A stretch of DNA of 64,000 bases from Dipteris shenzhenensis (Eukaryota; Polypodiophyta; Polypodiopsida; Gleicheniales). Position 1 is the first letter of the stretch; every line of letters starts with the position of its first letter. The stretch is from NCBI GenBank assembly GCA_047967505.1, contig CM106539.1; one strand, given 5' to 3'. Position numbers and translations under genes: made by a program. Below are positions 56,083-64,000 of this stretch, in pieces. A model generated the notes under the pieces. The model was not told the origin of the DNA and did no database searches. It saw only the letters and a list, made by a program, of their open reading frames with translations.

Positions 56083-56989
56083 GTTTTACAGAATTTTACA
56101 CTGTCTTTCTATAAAAGACACACACACAAAGGGACGTGGCGAGATGCCTGCAGGCGTTATAGTAGCGAGGTAGTCTCCAAAGACCTCGCCAAGGGTGCTA
56201 TTCATGCCCTTCTCGAGCTCGCTCTCTCTCTCTCTCGTGCCCTCTCAGGTCTTGATGGTTGAGGCTATTTCTCGTGTCATTGTGTGCGTATGGATCCCTG
56301 GCTGATCAGTTCACGCGGAGTAAACGGATGCCCCGTAGTCATCCAGGCTCTTCACAAAACAACCACACGGCTTCGTACCCACTCACATTTTCTTAGAGTT
56401 GAACATTTGCTTCTTATCGTTGAACCTTTTCCTCTTGTTCACAAGTCAGCCACACGGCTTCGTACCCATCCCTTTCCGAGACAGTTCTCCTAAAAGATTG
56501 AATAGAAGAAAAGAGAGAGAGCGCAAGCATACCTCACAAGACGACTCTCTCTCTCTCTCTCTCTTCTCTTCCCCACTCACCAAGTTTTGACTCACCAAGT
56601 TTTGTAAAACCCCCATGGGTCTTGATGGTTGAAGATCTAGTTCACGCCATGGTGTGTGAACATAGGAGCTTTATAGGCTTGGCTTGTTAAAAAAAAACCC
56701 TTTCTCTTGGTAGTTGAGGGTAGTTCACTTCGTGGTGTGTGAACATAAGAGCTTTATAGCCCTGGCTTCTTGTCAAAAAAACCCCAAAGAGGAAGGGCAG
56801 TCTTGACAAAAAAAACCCCAAGAAAAAGGGCGATCTTTAGATGGTGAAAAAAAGTTTTGTGGGAGAAATGTGGTCAAAAGCATCTCTTCTCCCTCTAATA
56901 GAATGGGCCACCTAAATTACTAGTTCCCATGTCATACATGCCACACCAATAAATTTGACAAAGGTTAGTTAATGTAGTTAGCCTCCAAT

Positions 56990-57060
56990 GTGCTATGCTT
57001 AAAGTCAGATGAGTATACGTCACACTCTTGCTTAAAGTCAGATGAGTGTACGTCACACTC
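56990..57060 (+). repeat. Short direct repeat (about 34 bp, twice)
   Basis: 'gcttaaagtcagatgagt(a/g)tacgtcacactc' occurs at about 56997 and 57030, back to back. Confidence 0.85.
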
Positions 57061-57146
57061 TTTTAAACACACGCGTATGTGCGCCCATGCACATGCACAC
57101 TTACACACAAACACATGTGCATGCACACATGCACACACACGCACGT

Positions 57147-57277
57147 GCAAGCACAAGTGATCTTTGCAACCTTTATGGTAGGAAAATAGCCTCCATACAC
57201 ACACACACACACACACACATGCAAGCACAAGCGATCTTTGCAACCTTTATGGTAGGAAAATAGCCTCCATACACCCC
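57147..57277 (+). repeat. 74-bp tandem repeat flanking a (CA)n tract
   Basis: 'gcaagcacaag(t/c)gatctttgc' through 'aaaatagcctccatacac' is present at 57147-57202 and 57221-57277. The (CA)n microsatellite lies between at 57196-57218. The copies differ by about one base, so the duplication is recent. Confidence 0.9.
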
Positions 57278-57322
57278 ACTAGATCTCTACCATAATCTAC
57301 TTATTCACAAATTGTGCTCGAA

Positions 57323-57918
57323 GTCTCTCTCTCTCTCTCTCTCATTCTGAGTGGCTCCTTCAAATATCTAAGCTTTGATATTTCTCTTCTCATGCCCATA
57401 TTCAACCCATCATTCTCACACTTTTTGATTATTTTGCCCTCATCTTCATACCTTGCCCACAACACATTGAAAATGGATCATGCCATTATTCCAAATCAAA
57501 GAGAGATGTACTTGAAGGGTTTCCCAAACTACCTATAATCCATTATTTAAATGTCATTCATAAAAATTGATTGCCACTTCCCCTCATGACAAATTGTGAT
57601 CTTTAGAAATGATGAAAGGCAATAGCTGGTCTGCTCATAAATACATGCATAGCACATGTAATTTCCATTTGATTTTTTTCTAATTACCACTTGAAGAGAA
57701 TTTTGTATAATCCTATGGGGTCCACTTCTCAAGCTTTTATGATTTGCTTTTGGGCACTCACTATGCATTTGTCAAAATCCATGTGATGCTCACATAGATC
57801 TAGCACCTAAGAACTCCTAATCGAATTGATGAGGGTACTCAATACAAAATAATGTTTCCATCAACTTGAGCATGGAGTATGTTCATACGATCATTATTGA
57901 TATGATTCTTTTCAAGAT
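57323..57918 (+). repeat. Dispersed repeat family A, copy 3
   Basis: It starts at a CT run (57323-57343) and matches 9937-10566 for about 600 bp. It lies at the right end of the segmental duplication block. No conserved ORF. Confidence 0.8.
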
Positions 57919-58059
57919 GCATCCCTTGAAAAATTTCGGTAGTACTACCGACCCAAGATATATGTGAACTGTCAGGCTCATTTTAACCAAAAGTGGATTG
58001 AGAAGAGGTAAACTAGTGTCAAGTGATAAAGCTACACACAATAAGATCTGCTTGTAAGC

Positions 58060-60187
58060 ATGGCCTCAATCACCGGCACTAAGAAAAATCTAGGGGAAGA
58101 GCTAAGTAAGGGCGAGTGCAAGAGAGTGATGAGAAGCATTCGGGATGCCTTTTTTGTTAGGGTGTGCAACATGGAGTAGAGTGAGATGGAATCAACCATG
58201 TCTAGTCTAGAGGGAGTCAACACTATGAAGACAAAGATTCCTACTGATGCTAAGAGAAGTTTGCAATATGAAGGTCATGATGACCTTGCCAGTTGGGTGC
58301 AATGGGAGACACATTCCATGCTTTGGGTTGACAACTCTATTGGGAATGTAGAGACTCGCTTCAATGAAGCATGCAATGTAGACCCTAGACTCTTGCACAA
58401 GAGTTTAATGTCTTCAAGTTAACACAATGGATGGGTGTATGGGCCAAGCACAAAAGTAGGGTCCTTGCATCATATCTCATAGTGGCTAAGAGTTGGGACA
58501 AGAAGGCTGAAGCAACTTATGGATGAGCCACGTCCTTGGCCACAGGTGAAGAGTAGCCAGCCTCTACACCCTCTCAACCATTGAGAGGTCATGAGGTTCA
58601 AAGGGCACAACACGTGGCTAGTAACATATGCAGAGTGTCACACTTGGCGTGTGTCATAGAGAGGAGATACAAGTTGGCAAGAAAATCAGCTCAGGCATCT
58701 ATGGCACTGTATTTAAAGTGCGGTTGGTAGGAGGTGCAAGGTTGCCATATCACATGGAATATGCTGGAAAGAAGTACAAGGGAAATATTGGGACGTGTAC
58801 ACAAGAAGCAAGGAGAGAACAACTCATGAAAATTTTACACAGAGTCATTGTACGTGTGATCACAACAACCCGAGAAGAGCCACTATGGACCATCACACCA
58901 TACTTTAATGGTGGTAGCCTATTGCAGTTCCTTCATATTCTGCCAATGGACCAAGGCACCACCATGTTCTAAGGGGATGAGTGGATTTGATGGCCACAGC
59001 AACTGGGGGAGTCCAAGTTACATTGGAGAAGGAAGCTATTGCATGAATCAATGTCTTTTGTGAGAATCTCCTCCATATCATCCGTGCACTTGTGGATGGT
59101 TTAGTAAGGCTGCACACTGGAAGGTAGATGCACACAGACCTACACCCGGGTAATATCTTATTGGATTTTGTTGGAAAGTCTAGATGCCAAGTAGGCATCA
59201 TAGACTGGGGAATGGCCATGGACTTCTTAGAGAGTCAAAAGGCATTCAAGCATTTGAAGAAGCAGTCTTTGGAGACAAATCATGTCAACTTTGCTGAGTG
59301 AGTTTGCACGAAAGAGGAAGATCATGGGGAAAAAAAAAGGCTTGCACCCGAGCTACAAGAAGTAGCATTAAGAGGAAAAATGCCAGGCAGATATATATCA
59401 AGGTATATGGGAAAGCACCACACCATAATGAAGTGGCGACGGACTTTGCAAAATTCTTGTATGTGAACTTCATAAAAGGAATCCAAGTGGACTTCTCATC
59501 TTATAAGGAGAAGTGTACACATGATCATGCAAAAGTGATGATCACCTAGTCACAATTGTCCAGGGCATTGGAGGGCGTACATGGACCACTGGAGCAACAA
59601 GTGGCATAGCTCCATGAAGAGAACGTAGCCTCGATTTGAGCAAGTCTAATGGCTAGAAAGTGAAAGACCGTAAATCAAGCTAGAGCTACAAATTGAAATT
59701 ATGGCCCTACGTGCCCAATTGAAGAGCTTGGATGACCTCAACACGGTTGCGACAAGAGGCCCACGATGCACATGTAGCATTGTTCGAAGATGCGAGCATG
59801 GAGGCACATTTAGCTATTTGTGGGCATCCATCTTCTCAACCATATGCCGTGCAACCCCGTCCCTCTGATAGCCCAGACAACTATTTGTGCCCAATATGCC
59901 AGTGTTTGTTTGATACCTCAACTGGCTATTATGCTCTGCCTTACCACCACAAATTTCATATTTATTGTCTAATAGATTACTTGCCGACTAGATATATTTG
60001 TCCACTTTGTAAAGCCCAACTATCAACGGCATTGTACATGGTGTTGGGCTTAGGACAGCAGGGTAACATAATGACCTTGTACGTGAAAGCAGACAAGATT
60101 GAGATCATGTTGTATCGAGGGGGGGTAGTATTGCTAATTGTATTTCCTACGGTTCTTGGTATGATAAAAAGAGTGAGTGAGCCGTGA
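58060..60187 (+). pseudogene. Decayed gene: N-terminal region, protein kinase, coiled coil, RING-H2
   Basis: ATG 58060 opens 'MASITGTKKNLGEELSKGEC'. One TAG and a frame change near 58400 lead to a kinase domain from about 58640. It has a glycine loop 'GKKISSGIYGTVF', a lysine in 'YAGKKYKG' and a hinge-like 'PYFNGGSLLQFL'. In another frame it has a catalytic loop 'HTDLHPGNILLD', 'GIIDWGMA' in place of DFG, and 'RLAPEL' (APE). A helical stretch follows, then a RING-H2-like domain at about 59880-60020: 'LCPICQCLF', 'YHHKFHIYC' and 'YICPLC', with the third ligand cysteine replaced by tyrosine. Kinases phosphorylate proteins; RING-H2 domains act as ubiquitin ligases. The joint architecture is inferred from order on one strand; two or more frame changes and several stops (mostly TAG) mean no intact product. 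Confidence 0.6.
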
Positions 60188-60189
60188 AG

Positions 60190-60340
60190 TGGATGAGCTG
60201 GGGAGCAGATAAGTGGCTGAGAGCTAAGGAGGGAGCATGGAGAAAAGTAACAGGGTAGGGTTGGATTAGAGGTGGATGAGGGAGCATGGAAAAAAGTAGA
60301 AGAGTAGGGATGGATGAGTGAAAAGTAGTAAATACCATTC
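60190..60340 (+). repeat. Short direct repeat
   Basis: 'gagggagcatgga(g/a)aaaagta' plus 'agggt(t)ggat' occurs at about 60229 and 60278. Confidence 0.6.
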
Positions 60341-60449
60341 TCCATGTGTAGGGCCATGGTCAAATAGTAGCAGTGGCACTCTAAGCCACCTTAAATTAAT
60401 CAAAATTTGAGGCACCATGGTGACTGGAGGCCCAATGGTGCTATCCAAA

Positions 60450-61170
60450 GAATCATGAGCCATCTTAATATTTGCCATGCAAAGCTTTATCAGAAGACCT
60501 AAAAAATAGTAAAATTTGGCCTTTCCAGTCAAGGTGAGGGCATCATGGCGGTGATTGGGACTAGATTGCTTGTTTTGCCCCAAAAATCATGGCCAACATG
60601 CAAGCCAGCCAATTATAGAATCATGAGCTGCTCTTTAATCTCATGCAACTCTACGATGATTGGTAATTAAATACACTAAAAATAATCCAAAATTATTTCT
60701 CCTAAACAATATTTGCATGCAATTCCGTCCAATTATAGAATCATGAGCCGCTATTTAATCACATGCCACTGCGATGACTGCTAATTAATTGCACGATACA
60801 TAATCATGAAGGATCTGCCATGCCACTAACTAGTAATTAAGTAATAATGAAATTACATCATGCATGCCAGTGCACCCCCACAAATCATGGATGGGCGAGG
60901 AAAGATTTTCCGCGTCACAGATGCATTAAATGCATCTTTAGATTGCATACAAGCTTGGTGGTTCCCGAGGTGGTTCCATCCAAATATTTATGAAAGAGCT
61001 ATCATTTTAGTGACTATTAATTAAGTGATAATTAAATCGCATGCAAGACTAGTCAAAATTTGAGCTGCCAATTATTCACCTACAACCCGTCCAAATTACC
61101 ATGAAGGAGCCACCATGGTGGCTGCTAATTCATGCACTCTACCTAATCGCATGCACATCAAATTTTTCTG
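60450..61170. repeat. Diverged satellite-like array
   Basis: 'tagaatcatgagc(c/t)gct' recurs at 60622 and 60736 (spacing about 114). Related phrases, 'atcatgagcc', 'gaaggagccaccatggtggctgctaatt', 'gactattaattaa' and 'atcgcatgca', recur every 60-120 bases to about 61160. Units have drifted, so the period is approximate. No gene. 61171-61640 is pyrimidine-rich with three weak copies of 'ctcacacaatt'-type phrases. Confidence 0.55.
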
Positions 61171-61649
61171 GCAAAAAAATGACTTATGGTGTCATCGATT
61201 CAAGCCTCAGACAACCACCTCGATGGCTCTTGCTTGAGCCTGAATATTGCAATGGCCTTCATTCTGACTAAGCCTCCATTATTCCATTTCATTCACCATT
61301 TTTGACTCCTTTCAAGCTTTTTTCTTCACTATTTTGTCTAATTACTTCTACACCAATTTTTAGTTCCTTCACCCTGTTACCTCTTGACCTTTCTCTCTTG
61401 CCCTCTTCCTAAAACTTCTATGCCCTCTCACAATGCATCTCCTTCCAAATGTGTCATCCTACTCCTCCATCTCTACATAATCTAAGATCTTCTCACACAA
61501 TTTGTCCTCCCCCTCTACACAGTGCAAGAGCTTCTCAGACCATCTTTCCTCCCCCAACCTTGTAATCGTGACATGTGAGATCTCCTTACACAATCATTCC
61601 TGCCCTAATCTTAAAATCATGACCTACAAGAGCTCCTCACACAGTCCTT

Positions 61650-63335
61650 GAAAGCTCAATTCGGATTCTCTCTCCAACTTGACCAAATCAATAGATGAAG
61701 TGAATGTGAAGGATGGATACATTGTCTATCAAAGTGAAAAGATTAACATCAGTGAAAGCATGATTAAAAAGGCACTAGGCATTCTAGGAGGTGCCTTGCA
61801 AGCACATTTCTTGTAGAATTTGTGGAAGAGATCTGATATTTTAGATTTATATTTGAATGTTCATATTAGTGAAGATGGTGGAGTCAAGGTTTAACACTTG
61901 GCAACTGATGTTCAGGATGTGTTGAAATAGACAAGGCAATACTTTACTAATATGTGAGGAACATGAAGCTCTTGCATGTGTTTAAGTAGCAAAGTAATTG
62001 AATGAACGTACAGTCTCTTTCTCAAAGGCTATCTCCAAGAGCATGAGGCTAACTTGAAGAATTGCAAGGATGGCAAATCCAAATTGCCATCTCAGCCAAT
62101 CAGAGTTGCTATGCACCTGATGGGGACTTCCCTCAAATCAGTTTTTGAGCAATACAATAGGAAGATGAATTTTGTACATATGAAAGCCACCGATGCAGCA
62201 AAGACTAGGCTACATAAGAGAATGCTTAGAGAGGGTGTAGAAGCCAAGGTGGAGGAGGCACAAGCATAAGAGCAAGCTAAGGCCACTAAAAAAATGATTG
62301 TGATGGAAAAGCATAGAAGAGAAGAAGTAGATAAGTGCATCAAGATCCTATATCAGTAGCTTGATGATGTTGAAATGGATTGGGAAAAAGTGGAGCAAGA
62401 GCTAGTAGGGATGAAAAAGTTCTTGAAGAACAGAGAGCCAATAAGGAGGCTCTTTACCAATGGCTTTGCAAAATTCAAAATGCACTGAGCATCGATAAAG
62501 ACGAAATGATAGAGCAACTGAAAAGGGAGAATGTAGAAACCAAAGCATTGATGTAGGAGAGTCAAGAGAGCTTCAATCAAGTCAAGGAAGGATGCAAATC
62601 GGGTGGAGAGTAGCCACGATGGAGAAGATAAAGAGAATGTGCAATTTTGGTAGGATATGTACTATTCCATGAAATTGGATTACATTAGGGCTCTATGAAA
62701 TATTTCGATGGCTCTTGAAAGTTTTGACAAGCAATCCTCTATCCTAACTAAAACCCAACATAGACGAGATCTCTTGGAAGAGGCCTACAATTGATAGAAT
62801 CAGATAGATTTATTATAGCCAACGAGTAGGAAGTGGAGGTGCTACAGGAGAACATCCACAATATCAAGATGAGGCAGGAAGAAATCAAGAAACATATTGT
62901 TGATGCACAAGGTCATATTGTGGTATTGATTGCCACAATAGTTAAAACGGATGACTATCCTCTCCAGATGCGGGAGGGTAAGAAGTGCATGGTCTGCCAT
63001 CTACACATCATAGATGAGTGCATGATCTGATGGCATGGGTGCAACCATGCTCTGCATGTGTTTTTCTTTGGTTGTGTTTGTGGATGCAAACTCACTTTGC
63101 AGGGAATCTGATTGTGGAATGCCACTACCCACATTGTGAAAACATTAATTGTGCATGCTTGTTGTATCTATCCATGGTGCTCGAAACGAGATGTTGTAGC
63201 AAAAATTGCCGGGTGGGTCTACCAGGCAAAAATAAATGTCCTTGAAGGGAAGAGCCAGCCCCATAAAAGAAGGGAGAGCCTAAAGAAAAGAATTCCAAGC
63301 TTGAGCCTCAGGAAAAAGGGTCAATCCCCCCATTA
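61650..63335 (+). pseudogene. Decayed coiled-coil protein with RING-like C-terminus
   Basis: Plus-strand frames: 'DEVNVKDGYIVYQSEKINIS', 'MIKKALGILGGALQAHFL', 'SDILDLYLNVHISEDGGVKV', 'IRVAMHLMGTSLKSVFEQYN' and a long helical, charged region (62.15-62.6 kb; 'RREEVDKCIKILYQ', 'MDWEKVEQELVGMKKFLK'). A cysteine/histidine cluster follows near 62.98-63.07 kb: 'CMVCHLHI' then 'WHGCNHALHVFF', the C-x2-C ... C-x-H-x2-H-x2-(C) order of a RING-H2 with the sixth ligand changed to Phe. 'ECHYPHCENINC' follows in another frame. Stops and frame changes are frequent. The family is unknown. Its plan (helices then RING) matches its left neighbour, though the sequences do not align by eye. Confidence 0.45.
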
Positions 63336-63755
63336 AGGAGCAGACGTAACCCAAAGAGATCAAAGTGAACTAATGAAGCGAGTTCAAAGAAGAAAGTAAC
63401 ATGTGGAACCAGCCCCCAAAGGGAAAGGAGAAAGAAGGGTCCAGCGACCGGATGTACCTAAAAGAGCTCCAAGCAACTAGATGTAGCTAAAAGACCTCAA
63501 TGTATGAGATGTATTTGTTCAATTATTAATGAAACCACTCTTTAATTACTGCTAGAGTTGTTGAATGTTTGTGGCCATTCGAATACAAGTTTCCTTAATA
63601 CAAACAAGATGTTTTATGATCTTTCTTTATACAAACAAGATGAGCACAGTGGTGGTACAGGATAAGTGGTCTCACAATTTAGGATCGCAACTAGCATAGT
63701 GGTAGTACAAGATAAGTGGTCACTAGTACGGTGGCTAGTTGCATACAATAAATGG
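63336..63755. other. Unassigned stretch
   Basis: Probably the 3' flank of the preceding decayed gene. 'ggatcgcaactag' at 63683 recurs at 63895, on the other side of the palindrome. Confidence 0.45.
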
Positions 63756-63868
63756 GCCCTTGAGGGGTCCTTTTTAGGGCCAAGGGGTATATCACATGCC
63801 TTATATGTCTAGTGTCATGTCGATATGCCCCTTGTCCCTAAAGGGGACCCCTCAAGGGGCATATCGAC
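63756..63868. repeat. Nested palindrome (hairpin/cruciform-forming)
   Basis: Arms 63756-63793 and 63822-63860 are inverted copies with a few mismatches ('gcccttgaggggtcc' against 'ggacccctcaaggggc'; 'caaggggtatatc' against 'gatatgccccttg'). The right arm is itself palindromic: 'gtcgatatgcccctt' at 63820 pairs with 'aaggggcatatcgac' ending at 63868, and 'gtccc' with 'gggac' within it. Direct repeats of 'ggatcgcaactag' flank the whole. Confidence 0.85.
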
Positions 63869-64000
63869 AATTGTATTTATACAAGTTGTTTTAGGATCGC
63901 AACTAGTGCAGTGGTTGGTTGCACACAATATGTCCTCTAGGATTAACCACCACTAGCATGGTGGTTTCCTTCAATTATTACCAATGAATAGCATACAATT

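Larger units (their letters stand above)
56083..57322. repeat. Upstream flank of the membrane-protein gene, internally repetitive
   Basis: Contains short CT runs (56222, 56544), two 'cacacggcttcgtaccca' copies (56365, 56452) and two copies of 'gtgtgtgaacata(g/a)gagctttatag' (56656, 56736), each followed by 'ggcttgtt'-type and AAACCC phrases. A segment at 56140-56195 resembles part of exon 1 ('gcgtta..gtagcg.agtagt..tc.cc'), as if a partial exon copy lies upstream. No other gene was seen. The promoter must be here, but I cannot place a convincing minus-strand TATA box. Confidence 0.55.

Noticed and set aside
26664-63335. Reassignment of TAG to glutamine, suggested by many TAG codons at Gln-like positions
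   Set aside because: The near-intact membrane-protein gene and the open copia RT use CAA/CAG and have no internal TAG, TAA and TGA also occur in the relics, and frame changes accompany them, so decay of transposons explains the pattern.
1-64000. CRISPR arrays, rRNA operons or bacterial operons
   Set aside because: No regularly spaced repeats with unique spacers, no rRNA-like sequence, and all recognisable genes are eukaryotic transposon or plant-type genes.

Overview
This window looks like plant nuclear DNA from a large, repeat-rich genome. The signs are Ty1/copia elements with tRNA-iMet primer-binding sites, plant L1-type LINE and Ty3/gypsy reverse transcriptase relics, CACTA transposase debris, long CT/GA microsatellites and one host-like gene with a short GT-AG intron. 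A gymnosperm or fern fits the very low gene density, but that is inference; nothing here fixes the species. No rRNA, tRNA, CRISPR or bacterial-type operon was seen.

Layout. 0-7.5 kb: decayed LINE, gypsy and CACTA pieces ending in an LTR fragment. 7.5-10.6 kb: a broken, genomic copy of the host-like gene and its 5' flank. 10.6-15.6 kb: decayed ORFs, a gypsy fragment, a 1.26-kb purine tract and a LINE fragment. 15.8-17.7 kb: a 1.9-kb foldback element with 109-bp perfect inner arms. 18.7-26.1 kb: a complete copia element (5-bp target duplication, 170-bp LTRs) nested in the LTR of an older copia relic. 26.3-29.7 kb: two unrecognised ORFs. 30.3-36.85 kb: gypsy RNase H debris and a second copia element carrying a CACTA fragment. 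37-47.4 kb: decayed unrecognised ORFs, LTR-like pieces and simple repeats. 47.9-50.5 kb: a decayed gene resembling DUF7869 proteins. 52.1-53.05 kb: a gypsy RT/RNase H relic. 53.95-56.08 kb: the most gene-like locus, a multi-pass membrane protein of about 665 residues on the minus strand. 58.06-63.3 kb: two decayed plus-strand ORFs, each apparently ending in a RING-H2-like domain, the first preceded by a protein-kinase domain. 63.75-63.87 kb: a nested palindrome.

Relations. The membrane-protein locus and its upstream flank (55.45-57.92 kb) are collinear with 7.55-10.57 kb in the same orientation, and the intron is retained, so this is a DNA-level segmental duplication with one decayed copy. 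Almost everything else is transposon-derived. Internal stops in the decayed ORFs are mostly TAG, often where glutamine is expected, which fits deamination of methylated CAG. Coordinates of decayed elements are approximate because they rest on reading by eye.
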